The notes beneath the pieces are model-generated. The model searched no databases. It was given only the letters and a program-made list of their open reading frames with translations, and was not told the origin of the DNA. From NCBI GenBank assembly GCA_016708265.1, contig JADJGA010000006.1:186001-250000 (forward strand): DNA of 64,000 bases, in the 5' to 3' direction. The stretch is from Saprospiraceae bacterium. Its GTDB lineage: Bacteria > Bacteroidota > Bacteroidia > Chitinophagales > Saprospiraceae. Of the stretch, positions 36,265 through 45,530 are shown piece after piece. Within the stretch, counting starts at the first letter, position 1. Each line of letters opens with the position of its first letter. Made by a program: the position numbers and the translations under genes.

Positions 36265-36681
36265 ATGGATGATATAAATCATAATGGAATTATTTCTGAG
36301 ATCCGGAATGGAATGGCAGAAGTGCTTATAACTGACAATATCAGGTGTGAGGGTTGTGGTGTTCAAAATGCATGCATGTCCGGTGGGAAAAAAGACAATA
36401 CCTTTTACATTGATACAACCGGACAAAATTTTAATTCAGGTGACAAAGTGCAGGTAATTCTTTCTCAGAATTCAGCCCTGAATGCAGTTATCTGGGCATA
36501 TGTTTTTCCATTTTTTGTGATGATATTATCATTAATTATTTTTTCGTTTTTTTTGGATGAAGTGCTGGCAGGATTATTTTCATTTGGATTGCTGACAGTA
36601 TACTATTTGTTGATATATATTAATAAAAGATATTTTGATAAAAGATTTAAATTAAAATTAAAACATAGTTCTGATGAGTGA
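36265..36681 (+). CDS. rseC: RseC/MucC-type membrane protein
   Basis: 138 residues. The N-terminal cysteine-containing domain (IRCEGCGVQNACMSG) and two transmembrane helices (about residues 73-95 and 98-120) match the SoxR-reducing/RseC family. In many bacteria this gene accompanies rnf, where it is thought to aid assembly or redox reduction of SoxR. Its stop overlaps the start of rnfB (ATGAGTGA), so translation is coupled. It is the first gene of the rnf operon. Confidence 0.88.
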   Translation: MDDINHNGIISEIRNGMAEVLITDNIRCEGCGVQNACMSGGKKDNTFYIDTTGQNFNSGDKVQVILSQNSALNAVIWAYVFPFFVMILSLIIFSFFLDEVLAGLFSFGLLTVYYLLIYINKRYFDKRFKLKLKHSSDE

Positions 36682-37540
36682 TTCAATTATATATACAGTA
36701 TTATCATTGTCAGGTTTAGGGGTTTCAGCTTCATTTCTTTTGTTTTTTGTTGCCAAGAAATTCAATGTATATGAAGACCCCAGGATTGATGAAACCGAAG
36801 CTTTGCTTCCGGGGGCAAATTGTGGTGGTTGCGGAGTTCCGGGATGCAGGAATTTTGCTACATTATTAGTTGAAACTCCTGACATTACAGCTTTGCATTG
36901 TCCTGTTGGAGGTAATGAAACCATGAAGACAATTTCTAACTTTCTTGGAAAGGCAGTGGCTGAAAAACCACCCATGGTAGCTGTCCTGCTTTGCAATGGT
37001 TCCAAAGAAGCCCGCAACAGGATAGTGGAGTATGACGGGCCTAAATCATGTAAAATAGCAGATATCTTTTTTGCAAGTGATTCTGCCTGCGATTATGGCT
37101 GCGATGGATTCGGCGATTGCACACGGGTTTGTGAATTCGATGCTATTCATATGGATACGGAATTAAACCTGCCAGTAGTTGATGTGGACAAATGCACAGC
37201 TTGTAATGCATGCGTCCTGGAATGTCCTAAAAATTTGCTGGAGCTCAGGCCAAAAGTAAAAAAAGGACTCAAGATATATGTTGCATGCAAAAGTGAGGAA
37301 AAGGGAGGTATTGCACTTAAAGCCTGCGAAGTGGCTTGTATTGCATGCTCAAAATGTTTTGATGTTTGTCCTAAGGATGCTATCACTATTGAAAACAACC
37401 TTGCATACATTCATGCAGAATTGTGTACATTATGCAGAAAATGTGCTCCGGTCTGTCCGACAAATGCAATTATCGAAACAGGCTTTCCGCCCAGAAAAGA
37501 GAAAACTGAAATTAAAGAAACAAAAGTAGAGATAATATAA
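36674..37540 (+). CDS. rnfB: Ion-translocating oxidoreductase complex subunit B
   Basis: 288 residues. One N-terminal membrane helix is followed by the four-cysteine iron-sulfur motif ANCGGCGVPGC, then several ferredoxin-type 4Fe-4S motifs (CTACNACVLECP, CIACSKCFDVCP, CTLCRKCAPVCP). RnfB accepts electrons from ferredoxin at the cytoplasmic face and passes them on within the Rnf complex. It overlaps rseC by 8 nt and ends 3 nt before rnfC. Confidence 0.95.
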   Translation: MSDSIIYTVLSLSGLGVSASFLLFFVAKKFNVYEDPRIDETEALLPGANCGGCGVPGCRNFATLLVETPDITALHCPVGGNETMKTISNFLGKAVAEKPPMVAVLLCNGSKEARNRIVEYDGPKSCKIADIFFASDSACDYGCDGFGDCTRVCEFDAIHMDTELNLPVVDVDKCTACNACVLECPKNLLELRPKVKKGLKIYVACKSEEKGGIALKACEVACIACSKCFDVCPKDAITIENNLAYIHAELCTLCRKCAPVCPTNAIIETGFPPRKEKTEIKETKVEII

Positions 37541-37543
37541 AAT

Positions 37544-38899
37544 ATGATAAATCTATTATTTAAATCTGACCTCAGGACATTTAAGATGGGTGGACTTCAT
37601 GTCCCCGACAATAAGTTGTCAGATAAAGAAGCCATCAAGTATATTCCATTGCCAAAAGAAGTTCATGTTCCTTTTGCGCAGCATATAGGTTCTCCTTCAG
37701 AACCGGTAGTAAAAAAAGGTGATAAGGTTAGGACGGGCCAGCTTATAGCTAAATCAACAGGACCAGTATCAGCCAATATTCATTCACCAGTGACTGGAAT
37801 GGTTTTGAAACTTGATAAATTTCTCGATACATCAGGATATAAAAAACCTTCAATCGTTATAAAAACTGAGCAGGATAACTGGATTGAAACCGCAAATCTT
37901 GACGAATCCCTGGATACAGATATCAAGCTTGAAAGAGAAGAAATACTGGAAAGGATAAAGGAGTATGGAATTGTAGGTCTTGGAGGTGCTACTTTCCCGG
38001 CTCATGCCAAGCTTGGTGCCAAGAATGACAGCAGAAAACCTGAATTACTGCTGATAAATGGTGTAGAATGTGAGCCATACCTTACAGCTGACCACAGGCT
38101 TATGCTTGAAAAATCAGATCAGATCATCGTGGGTATAAATATTTTGCAAAAAGCCCTTGGAATAAAAAAAGCATATATCGGAATTGAGAACAATAAAAGA
38201 GATGCTATTGAGATCATGCGCAAGGCTGCAAAACCTTACAGCTACATAGAAGTGATCGCATTGCAGGTTAAATATCCTCAGGGAGGAGAAAAACAACTCA
38301 TAAAAGCTGCGACAGGCAGGGAGGTTCCCAGTGGAAAATTCCCACTTGATATTGGTGATATAGTATATAATGTAGGTACAGTTTATGCTATTTATGAAGC
38401 AGTCCAGAAGAATAAACCTCTCATTCAACGTGTTGTAACTGTAACAGGAAAATCTCTTGAAAGGCCTTCGAATTTCTGGGTAAGGATTGGAACACCAATA
38501 CAGCACCTGCTTGATCAGGTTGGAGGAATACCTGATGATACCGGTAAAATAATCAACGGGGGCCCAATGATGGGAAAAGCTGTTAAAGACTTTACGGTCC
38601 CTGTAACAAAAGGAACATCTGGAATACTTATTCTTCAGCATGATTGCTCCTACAAAAAGGAATCAAAGCCCTGTATCAGATGCAGCAAATGTATTGATGT
38701 ATGTCCGATGGGACTGGAACCATTCCTGCTGATGAACCTTACAGAAAAACTGTTCTTTGAAAGGCTGGAGCATGAAGCAGTTAATGATTGCATTGAATGC
38801 GGATCATGCAGTTATATCTGTCCGTCAGGAAGGCCACTACTCGATTATATCAGATGGGGAAAGACAGCGGTTAGAAAAATGAAAACAAAACAAAACTAA
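37544..38899 (+). CDS. rnfC: Ion-translocating oxidoreductase complex subunit C
   Basis: 451 residues. The NADH/FMN-binding Rossmann-like domain contains GIVGLGGATFPAHAK and GVECEPYLTADHRLM. Two 4Fe-4S motifs near the C-terminus are CIRCSKCIDVCP and CIECGSCSYICPSG. RnfC is the soluble subunit that exchanges electrons with NAD. It sits in the order B-C-D-G-E-A with gaps of only a few bases. Confidence 0.96.
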   Translation: MINLLFKSDLRTFKMGGLHVPDNKLSDKEAIKYIPLPKEVHVPFAQHIGSPSEPVVKKGDKVRTGQLIAKSTGPVSANIHSPVTGMVLKLDKFLDTSGYKKPSIVIKTEQDNWIETANLDESLDTDIKLEREEILERIKEYGIVGLGGATFPAHAKLGAKNDSRKPELLLINGVECEPYLTADHRLMLEKSDQIIVGINILQKALGIKKAYIGIENNKRDAIEIMRKAAKPYSYIEVIALQVKYPQGGEKQLIKAATGREVPSGKFPLDIGDIVYNVGTVYAIYEAVQKNKPLIQRVVTVTGKSLERPSNFWVRIGTPIQHLLDQVGGIPDDTGKIINGGPMMGKAVKDFTVPVTKGTSGILILQHDCSYKKESKPCIRCSKCIDVCPMGLEPFLLMNLTEKLFFERLEHEAVNDCIECGSCSYICPSGRPLLDYIRWGKTAVRKMKTKQN

Positions 38900-38903
38900 G
38901 ACT

Positions 38904-39890
38904 ATGGATAAGATAATTATATCAGGCTCACCTCATATTCAGACCGAACGAACAATTAAAACAGAAATGTATCATGTGATCATAGCACTGATACCAGCTA
39001 CTTTGCTGTCATTTTTTGTGTTCGGTATTTCTGCTTTCCTCGTTACTTTGATCGCAATCGGCTCTTGTGTACTATTTGAATTTATTATTCAGAAATACAT
39101 GATGAAAGTACCGACAACTATCAGTGATGGTTCAGCAGCCCTTACGGGTTTACTTCTGGCATTGAATGTGCCGGCCGGATTTCCAATATGGATGCTTTTG
39201 ATTGGTAGCCTGGTTGCAATCGGTGTAGCTAAGCTTTCTTTCGGAGGACTTGGTTATAATATTTTTAATCCGGCACTGGTAGCCCGGGTTTTCCTGTTGA
39301 TTTCGTTCCCTGTTCAGATGACAATGTGGCCAAATCCATTTGAGAACAGGCTGAAAATAGTTGATGCTACTACTGGTGCCACTCCGCTTGGATTTTTAAA
39401 GGAAGCATTAAGGGATGAAAATGTAAAGATCAGTGATCTCGTAGATAAACTGCCCGAATACAAGGATATGTTTTTAGGGCTCATAGGTGGATCTATAGGG
39501 GAGATTTCAGCTCTTGCTCTTTTGATCGGTGGTATTTATCTGCTTTGGAAAAAAGTAATAACCTGGCATATTCCTGTTTCCATGATTGCAACTATTGCAA
39601 TGTTTTCAGGCATTATGTGGGGCATAAATCCGGAAAGATATGCCGATCCGGTATTTCAGTTGATAACCGGTGGTATTATGTTGGGTGCATTTTATATGGC
39701 TACAGATCTTGTGACCAGCCCCATGAGCAATAAAGGAAAATTGATTTTCGGATTCGGGATAGGTATCCTGACTATGCTTATCAGGTATTTCGGAGCATAT
39801 CCGGAAGGTGTGTCATTTGCAATTCTGATCATGAATGCTTTTGTTCCTTTGCTCGATAAATATGTTAAGCAAAGAAAATTCGGACATTAA
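38904..39890 (+). CDS. rnfD: Ion-translocating oxidoreductase complex subunit D
   Basis: 328 residues, polytopic membrane protein with about nine helices. The covalent FMN attachment site is probably the threonine of DATTGATPLGFLKEA. NIFNPALVARVFLL and YMATDLVTSPMSNKGK are typical RnfD/NqrB segments. It forms part of the ion-translocating membrane core. The start is 4 nt after the rnfC stop. Confidence 0.96.
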   Translation: MDKIIISGSPHIQTERTIKTEMYHVIIALIPATLLSFFVFGISAFLVTLIAIGSCVLFEFIIQKYMMKVPTTISDGSAALTGLLLALNVPAGFPIWMLLIGSLVAIGVAKLSFGGLGYNIFNPALVARVFLLISFPVQMTMWPNPFENRLKIVDATTGATPLGFLKEALRDENVKISDLVDKLPEYKDMFLGLIGGSIGEISALALLIGGIYLLWKKVITWHIPVSMIATIAMFSGIMWGINPERYADPVFQLITGGIMLGAFYMATDLVTSPMSNKGKLIFGFGIGILTMLIRYFGAYPEGVSFAILIMNAFVPLLDKYVKQRKFGH

Positions 39891-39902
39891 ATAGATTGAA
39901 AG

Positions 39903-40490
39903 ATGAAAAAATTAAGTTCAAGTTTTAAAAATATGCTCATTTCTCTGACCCTGATCTCAGTGGTAGCAGGATTTTCGTTGGCTTATATGAATGAAGTGAC
40001 TATGGGTCCAATTAATGAATCAAGAAAAGCCAAAAAAATTAATGCTATCAAAGCTGTATTGCCAAAAGTCACAAATGATCCTTACAGTGAAAAAATGGCT
40101 GTTGCATTAACAGGTCTGACTGACAGTTTTGATATTTTCCCGGGGAAATCTGATAATAAAATTAATAGCATAGCAATTTCCACTTTTACTGATCAGGGCT
40201 ACAACGGTTTGATAAAACTGATGGTTGGATTGGATACGCTGGGTATTATTAAAAATATAGCCGTTCTGGAACAAAAAGAAACTCCTGGTCTGGGTACAAA
40301 AATCAATACTGAGAAATTTTTGGAACAGTACAGAGGTAAAGATCCGGGGAAATGGAAATTGAAAGTGAAAAAGGATGGAGGTGAAACTGATGCAATTACA
40401 GGAGCTACTATTTCTTCCAGGGCTTTTAATGATGCAGTTCAGAAAGCTTATGATGTTTATAAAAAAGAAAAAGGAAATTTAATTAAATAA
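39903..40490 (+). CDS. rnfG: Ion-translocating oxidoreductase complex subunit G
   Basis: 195 residues with one N-terminal membrane anchor and a periplasmic FMN-binding domain. The flavinylation motif is DAITGATISSRAF, near residue 165-177, where threonine receives FMN from the ApbE transferase (apbE is not in this window). LEQKETPGLGTKIN is also a family signature. Confidence 0.95.
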   Translation: MKKLSSSFKNMLISLTLISVVAGFSLAYMNEVTMGPINESRKAKKINAIKAVLPKVTNDPYSEKMAVALTGLTDSFDIFPGKSDNKINSIAISTFTDQGYNGLIKLMVGLDTLGIIKNIAVLEQKETPGLGTKINTEKFLEQYRGKDPGKWKLKVKKDGGETDAITGATISSRAFNDAVQKAYDVYKKEKGNLIK

Positions 40491-40504
40491 ATCAATGATT
40501 TGAT

Positions 40505-41098
40505 ATGAAATCGACATTATCAATTCTTCTGAATGGAATAATAAAGGAGAACCCCACTTTTGTCATGATACTTGGTATGTGTCCTACATTAGCTGTCACT
40601 ACCTCGGGAACAAATGGAATGGGGATGGGAATATCCACAACTTTTGTTCTCATTATGTCCAATCTGGTTATTGCACTGATAAAGAACCTTATTCCGGATA
40701 AAGTCAGGATTCCGGCTTTTATTGTTGTGATTGCGTCTTTCGTTACCATTATTGATATGGTACTTGAGGCTTATGTTCCTACATTATATACTCAGTTGGG
40801 GATTTTTATACCTCTGATAGTTGTGAACTGTATAATACTTGGAAGAGCTGAAGCTTTTGCACAAAAAAATTCGGTTTATGATTCAATTATTGATGGTATA
40901 GGAATGGGTCTTGGTTTTACTGTGTCTCTGACTGTTTTGGGTAGTATTCGAGAGATACTTGGAAACGGATCGATATTTAATTATCCAATCTTTGGTGACA
41001 ATGCGAATACAATCTTGTTGTTTATACTGCCTCCCGGAGCTTTCATAGCACTGGCTTATCTTTCAGCATTGTATAATAAATTTGTTTTAAAAAAATAA
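40505..41098 (+). CDS. rnfE: Ion-translocating oxidoreductase complex subunit E
   Basis: 197 residues with six predicted membrane helices. Hallmarks are the opening NPTFVMILGMCPTLAVT and the motif IPLIVVNCIILGRAEAFA. RnfE and RnfA form the inverted-topology pair that holds a 2Fe-2S centre within the membrane. It lies 14 nt after rnfG. Confidence 0.95.
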   Translation: MKSTLSILLNGIIKENPTFVMILGMCPTLAVTTSGTNGMGMGISTTFVLIMSNLVIALIKNLIPDKVRIPAFIVVIASFVTIIDMVLEAYVPTLYTQLGIFIPLIVVNCIILGRAEAFAQKNSVYDSIIDGIGMGLGFTVSLTVLGSIREILGNGSIFNYPIFGDNANTILLFILPPGAFIALAYLSALYNKFVLKK

Positions 41099-41109
41099 TA
41101 TAAGATAAA

Positions 41110-41685
41110 ATGGAATACGTAATAATAATCATATCGGCAGTTTTTGTAAATAACGTTGTATTAAGTCAATTCCTTGGTATCTGCCCATTTATAGGTGTTT
41201 CTAAAAAGGTATCAACAGCAGCAGGGATGTCAGGCGCAGTAATTTTTGTTATAACTCTTGCAACACTGGTTACATACCTCCTTTATCAATATTTATTGGT
41301 GCCACTAAACCTTGGATACCTGAAAACAATTATGTTCATTCTGGTAATTGCTACATTGGTTCAGATGGTTGAGATTATACTGAAAAAGATAAGCCCGGCC
41401 TTATATCAGGCACTGGGTGTTTTCCTGCCACTTATCACAACTAACTGTGCTGTATTGGGGGTTGCACTTTTGGCTATAGGATTACCTGAAGCTAATTTAA
41501 TAAAGGCAGTTGTATTTGCTTTTGGTATTTCCCTTGGATTTGGGCTTGCTATTATAATATTTTCAAGTATCCGTGAACAACTTGAGCTGGCAAATATACC
41601 CAAAGGGATGCAGGGAGTACCGATCTCTTTATTGATAGCAGGATTATTGTCGCTGGCATTTATGGGATTTATTGGGATAGTATAA
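41110..41685 (+). CDS. rnfA: Ion-translocating oxidoreductase complex subunit A
   Basis: 191 residues, six membrane helices. It contains NNVVLSQFLGICPFIGVS and FLPLITTNCAVLGVALL, the paired cysteine segments shared with RnfE and NqrD/E. It is the last gene of the operon; word-like repeats follow its stop directly. Confidence 0.95.
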   Translation: MEYVIIIISAVFVNNVVLSQFLGICPFIGVSKKVSTAAGMSGAVIFVITLATLVTYLLYQYLLVPLNLGYLKTIMFILVIATLVQMVEIILKKISPALYQALGVFLPLITTNCAVLGVALLAIGLPEANLIKAVVFAFGISLGFGLAIIIFSSIREQLELANIPKGMQGVPISLLIAGLLSLAFMGFIGIV

Positions 41686-41737
41686 AATTTGAAAATTTGA
41701 GAATTTGTTAATTTGAAAATTAGCTAATTTGTAAATG
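41686..41737. repeat. Word-like repeats after rnfA
   Basis: Degenerate tandem copies of the word TTTGAAAA/TTTGTTAA begin at the rnfA stop. Confidence 0.45.
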
Positions 41738-41871
41738 CCAGATTTAAAGCTAACTGGTGCTATATATTTAGAGAACTCATGTATTTCTTGATTTATGTTT
41801 TCAATGTGTTAATTGCTTATTGACTACTTCTCATTTTAATAGATATCACATCCTACTTTGTCGCATTGCAA

Positions 41872-41904
41872 TTTTTCATTTTTCATTTTTCATTTTTCAT
41901 TTTC
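41872..41904. repeat. Tandem TTTTTCA heptamer repeat overlapping the end of the membrane-protein gene
   Basis: Four to five copies of TTTTTCA (AAAAATG words on the minus strand). The last codons of the 179-residue protein (KMKNEK) are encoded by the repeat, so it has grown into the gene end. Confidence 0.6.
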
Positions 41905-42422
41905 AAATTCACTCTGACTATCAATATCAATGAAGCAATGACTATAATTCCCAGAATGATCAGATGGATATTCAAGGCAAGATTCCGCGCATTGTAAAAC
42001 TGGGTGATTTCCGGATTTTTGATCAAATCAGCCTTCATGCTCGCTAATTCCATTTTCTGACCTACCCAATAAAGAAAATAAGTTAAAGGGATGATGATAG
42101 TAAAAAACCACAGATAAACAGACATCATTTCATTTGCCCATTTTTTTATTTTTAATAATCCGAAGCCACTTATCAAAAAGCCTGTAAAAAATAAGATAGC
42201 GATAATCATTGCAAGAATCACCAAACCGGGCATTTGATGATTTTCAGGCAGTGTACTAAGCCCTTCGGGCATTTCTTTGGGCAGATCAAAACTATTAAAT
42301 ACTATACTACTGATCAGGTTAAGGATCAACACCAATATAGCAACAACTGATAAAATTATGCTTACCCACGCGAGGGTGGATTTGAATGTATGTCTGTCAT
42401 TTAAAGAATGATGATTTTCCAT
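41883..42422 (-). CDS. Membrane protein of unknown function
   Basis: 179 residues, not recognised. Four hydrophobic segments (about residues 17-40, 70-92, 102-120 and 150-172) suggest a four-helix inner-membrane protein. A charged linker of about 30 residues lies between helices three and four. The C-terminus is encoded within a simple heptamer repeat. It stands alone between the convergent rnf operon and the divergent oxidoreductase operon. Confidence 0.7.
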   Translation of the reverse strand: MENHHSLNDRHTFKSTLAWVSIILSVVAILVLILNLISSIVFNSFDLPKEMPEGLSTLPENHQMPGLVILAMIIAILFFTGFLISGFGLLKIKKWANEMMSVYLWFFTIIIPLTYFLYWVGQKMELASMKADLIKNPEITQFYNARNLALNIHLIILGIIVIASLILIVRVNLKMKNEK

Positions 42423-42592
42423 AAAATTAGATTAATAAAAATATTAATGATTATTTAAGCTTAACATTTTTTTGTCTTAATCAGTTCAAAACTTACAACT
42501 CAGATAGCAGACCCAATTTAAATGTAATATAAATAAATATTCAGTTCTCCATGTTGGATTGATAAGCTTACAGTTTATGCAAAATAATTCTT

Positions 42593-42600
42593 TACCTTTG
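42593..42600 (+). promoter_or_regulatory. Putative -7 element of the 2-oxoacid:ferredoxin oxidoreductase operon
   Basis: TACCTTTG is an exact TAnnTTTG match, 30 nt before the first gene of the operon. Confidence 0.5.
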
Positions 42601-42630
42601 TGAAGTATTTTACTGAAATATAATAACATT

Positions 42631-42855
42631 ATGGCAAAAGTTAAAGGAGAAATTGTAGTAGATATCGAGAGGTGCAAGGGATGCGAAGTATGTATTCCGG
42701 CATGCCCCGAAGATGTCATTGTAATGTCGAAACAGGTAAACAGGAAAGGTTACAGATTTGCTATGCCGGATAATGATGATTGTACCGGATGCACCAATTG
42801 TGCAATAGTTTGCCCTGACGGTGCTATTACTGTTTACAGAAAAAAACTTAATTAA
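42631..42855 (+). CDS. 2-oxoacid:ferredoxin oxidoreductase, delta (ferredoxin-like) subunit
   Basis: 74 residues with two 4Fe-4S motifs, CKGCEVCIPACP and CTGCTNCAIVCP. It is the electron-transfer subunit of a four-subunit 2-oxoacid:ferredoxin oxidoreductase and should pass electrons from the thiamine centre to ferredoxin. It is the first gene of the operon, 18 nt ahead of the alpha subunit. KorD or VorD would both be reasonable names. Confidence 0.92.
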   Translation: MAKVKGEIVVDIERCKGCEVCIPACPEDVIVMSKQVNRKGYRFAMPDNDDCTGCTNCAIVCPDGAITVYRKKLN

Positions 42856-42873
42856 TTAAATAAAAGTGATTTG

Positions 42874-43956
42874 ATGAAAGAATTACGGTTGATGAAAGGA
42901 AACGAGGCTTTTGCCGAAGCAGCTATCAGGGCTGGAGCAGATGGCTATTTTGGTTACCCCATTACACCACAGTCAGAAGTCCTCGAATACCTGATGGCTG
43001 AGCAAACTGAACTTAGAACGGGAATGGTCACCCTGCAGGCAGAAAGTGAAATTGCTGCTATTAATATGGTTTATGGAGGGGCAGCATGCGGAAAAAAAGT
43101 TCTTACCTCATCCTCAAGTCCGGGTATCAGTCTCAAACAGGAAGGCATTTCATATATTGCCAGTGCAGAATTGCCCTGTGTTATCCTCAATGTTGTAAGG
43201 GGCGGACCGGGATTGGGTACAATCCAGCCTTCACAGGCAGATTATTTTCAGGCAGTAAAAGGAGGTGGTCATGGTGATTACAGGTCAATAGTTCTGGCTC
43301 CTGCATCAGTACAGGAAATGGCAGATTTTGCAGGTCTCGGTTTTGATCTCGCATTTAAATACAGAATTCCCGTAATAATTCTTTCAGATGGAGCAATAGG
43401 ACAGATGATGGAAAAAGTACTGCTGGATGAGCAGAGACCCAGGTTGACGATTGAGGAAATAAGAAAGAACACTCCCTGGGCTACGACCGGAAAAACTGCA
43501 GACAGGGAAAGAAATATAGTCACCTCTCTTAATCTGGAATCTCTTAAAATGGAAAGCCATAATAAGAAACTTCAGGAAAAATACAAGGTCATCGAAGAAA
43601 ATGAAGTGATTTACGAAAAGATAGGATGTGAAGATGCTGAATATGCTTTGGTAGCTTATGGTACAAGTGCCAGGATTTGTCAGAAAGCCATTCAACTGGC
43701 AAGAAAAGAAGGAATTAAGGTTGGTATTCTCAGACTTATAAGTTTATTTCCATTTCCTAAAAAACAGATCAGGGAAATGCTCGATAAAGTGAAAGGTATA
43801 CTTTGTGTTGAGATGAGTGCAGGTCAGATGGTTGAGGACGTCAGGCTTACGGTTGATGGCAAAATCAAAGTAGAACATTTTGGACGTATGGGAGGAATAA
43901 TTCACACTCCCGATGAAATAGTTGAAGCATTAAAAAAACAAATAATCGAAGCATAG
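42874..43956 (+). CDS. 2-oxoacid:ferredoxin oxidoreductase, alpha subunit (VorB/KorA-like)
   Basis: 360 residues from the ATG at 42874; an upstream TTG at 42871 is in frame but unnecessary. It has the pyrimidine-binding domain with GADGYFGYPITPQSEVLEYL and SSSPGISLKQEGISYIASAE, typical of alpha subunits, and a C-terminal domain II (ISLFPFPKKQIREML). With the beta, gamma and delta subunits it converts a 2-oxoacid and CoA to acyl-CoA, CO2 and reduced ferredoxin. Sequence features fit either the 3-methyl-2-oxobutanoate (Vor) or 2-oxoglutarate (Kor) type; the substrate is not settled. Confidence 0.93.
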   Translation: MKELRLMKGNEAFAEAAIRAGADGYFGYPITPQSEVLEYLMAEQTELRTGMVTLQAESEIAAINMVYGGAACGKKVLTSSSSPGISLKQEGISYIASAELPCVILNVVRGGPGLGTIQPSQADYFQAVKGGGHGDYRSIVLAPASVQEMADFAGLGFDLAFKYRIPVIILSDGAIGQMMEKVLLDEQRPRLTIEEIRKNTPWATTGKTADRERNIVTSLNLESLKMESHNKKLQEKYKVIEENEVIYEKIGCEDAEYALVAYGTSARICQKAIQLARKEGIKVGILRLISLFPFPKKQIREMLDKVKGILCVEMSAGQMVEDVRLTVDGKIKVEHFGRMGGIIHTPDEIVEALKKQIIEA

Positions 43957-43959
43957 AAT

Positions 43960-44739
43960 ATGTCAGAATTTATATCAAACCCCGAAATACTGCAGGCTGA
44001 AAATCTCGTTTATAAGCGTACTGAACTGATGACGGAAAAAGCTCTTAGCTATTGCCCGGGCTGTGGTCACGGGACAGCGCACAGACTGATCATGGAGGTT
44101 ATTGAGGAAATGGGAATACAATCTGAAACTATAGGCATAGCACCTGTTGGATGTTCTGTACTTGCTTACGACTTTATGAACATAGATATGCAACAGGCAG
44201 CACATGGCCGTGCACCTGCTCTGGCAACGGCAATAAAACGCTTGCTACCTGAAAAATTTGTTTTTACGTATCAGGGTGACGGTGACCTGGCTGCTATCGG
44301 TACTGCCGAAACACTTCATGCTTGCAACAGGGGTGAGAATATTGCTATATTTTTTATCAATAACGGAATTTATGGGATGACTGGCGGACAGATGGCTCCG
44401 ACTACTCTGCCGGGAATGAAAAGCAGCACCTCTCCTTTCGGAAGAGATATTCATACTATGGGAAACCCGCTTAAAATTACGGAGCTGGTTGCACAACTTC
44501 CAGGTACTATTTTTGTAACACGACAGTCTGTTCATACTCCTGGAGCCGTAAGAAAAGCAAAAAAGGCTATTCGCAAAGCGTTTGAAAACCAAAAACTTAA
44601 TAAGGGATTGTCATTTGTGGAGATAGTTTCAAATTGCAATTCAGGATGGAAAATGACACCAAATCAGTCTAATGAATGGATGGTAGAAAATATGTTCCCG
44701 TTCTATCCGATTGGAGACATTAAGTTAAATGAAAAATGA
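43960..44739 (+). CDS. 2-oxoacid:ferredoxin oxidoreductase, beta (thiamine pyrophosphate) subunit
   Basis: 259 residues. SYCPGCGHGTAHRL and the thiamine-binding GDGDLAAIGTAETLHACNRG (ending in NNGIYGMTGGQ) define the beta subunit. AHGRAPALATAIKR is also conserved. It lies 3 nt after the alpha gene. A 115-nt stretch of degenerate repeats follows before the gamma gene. Confidence 0.94.
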   Translation: MSEFISNPEILQAENLVYKRTELMTEKALSYCPGCGHGTAHRLIMEVIEEMGIQSETIGIAPVGCSVLAYDFMNIDMQQAAHGRAPALATAIKRLLPEKFVFTYQGDGDLAAIGTAETLHACNRGENIAIFFINNGIYGMTGGQMAPTTLPGMKSSTSPFGRDIHTMGNPLKITELVAQLPGTIFVTRQSVHTPGAVRKAKKAIRKAFENQKLNKGLSFVEIVSNCNSGWKMTPNQSNEWMVENMFPFYPIGDIKLNEK

Positions 44740-44854
44740 AAAGTCAGCAGTTGGCAGTAATCAGCACTCAGACTGAAAACCGATAAACCGACAACTGACA
44801 ACCGAAAAACAGACAACCGATAACAGACAACCGATAACTTATAAAAGAAAAAAA
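44740..44854. repeat. Word-like tandem repeats inside the oxidoreductase operon
   Basis: About eight degenerate copies of GACAACCGATAA-type words (ACTGACAACCGA, ACAGACAACCGATAAC) lie between the beta and gamma subunit genes, where other genes in the operon are 3-18 nt apart. Confidence 0.65.
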
Positions 44855-45409
44855 ATGACAGAAGAAATAATAATTGCAGGTTTTGGAGGACAAGGAGTCT
44901 TATCTATGGGTAAAATACTGGCCTATTCAGGTGTAATGCAAAATATGGAAGTAAGCTGGATGCCTTCGTACGGACCGGAGATGAGAGGTGGAACAGCCAA
45001 TGTCACAGTCATACTAAGTGATGACAGGATCAGTTCTCCCATTCTGAATGCGTATGATACTGCTATTATTTTAAATCAGCAGTCAATGGATAAATTTGAA
45101 AACACCGTAAAACCGGGAGGAATACTGATTTATGACCCAAATGGCATAGTACATCCTCCGGAAAGGAGGGATATCAATATTTATACCATCAATGCTGCTG
45201 AAACTGCCGGCAAACTTGGCTTGGCAAAGGTTTTCAATATGATAGTACTCGGTGGATTTCTCAAAATAAAGCCTATACTTAGTATGGAATACATTCACAA
45301 GGGACTTGAAAAATCGCTTCCTGCCAGACACCATAAACTTATACCTGACAACGAGAAAGCAATTGAAACAGGAAAAGGATTGGTTGTTCCTGAATTTGTC
45401 CTGAATTAA
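44855..45409 (+). CDS. 2-oxoacid:ferredoxin oxidoreductase, gamma subunit
   Basis: 184 residues. The family signatures are IAGFGGQGVLSMGKILAYSG at the N-terminus and WMPSYGPEMRGGTANVTV. In some organisms this domain is fused to the alpha subunit; here it is separate. It is the last gene of the operon, followed by a bidirectional terminator-like hairpin. Confidence 0.93.
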   Translation: MTEEIIIAGFGGQGVLSMGKILAYSGVMQNMEVSWMPSYGPEMRGGTANVTVILSDDRISSPILNAYDTAIILNQQSMDKFENTVKPGGILIYDPNGIVHPPERRDINIYTINAAETAGKLGLAKVFNMIVLGGFLKIKPILSMEYIHKGLEKSLPARHHKLIPDNEKAIETGKGLVVPEFVLN

Positions 45410-45481
45410 TATACTTCTTAAGTTTATTAAATTAAGCTGATAATTATAATAAGTGAGCAGTTGAAGAAAGATTCAAAATAT

Positions 45482-45516
45482 AAAAAAAAGAGCGATCACA
45501 GACCGCTCTTTTTTTT
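45482..45516. terminator. Bidirectional intrinsic terminator
   Basis: AGAGCG and CGCTCT form a stem around a nine-base loop, flanked by an A-run on the left and a T-run on the right. It sits between the convergent gamma-subunit and OmpA-family genes and can serve both strands. Confidence 0.75.
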
Positions 45517-45530
45517 ATATAACCAATTTG

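Noticed and set aside
38114..38641. A 175-residue minus-strand frame within rnfC
   Set aside because: Antisense shadow of rnfC, which is intact with its iron-sulfur motifs.
41872..41904. CRISPR array at the TTTTTCA repeats (and at 60127-60355)
   Set aside because: Units are 7-14 nt with no unique spacers and no cas genes; these are simple or word-like tandem repeats.
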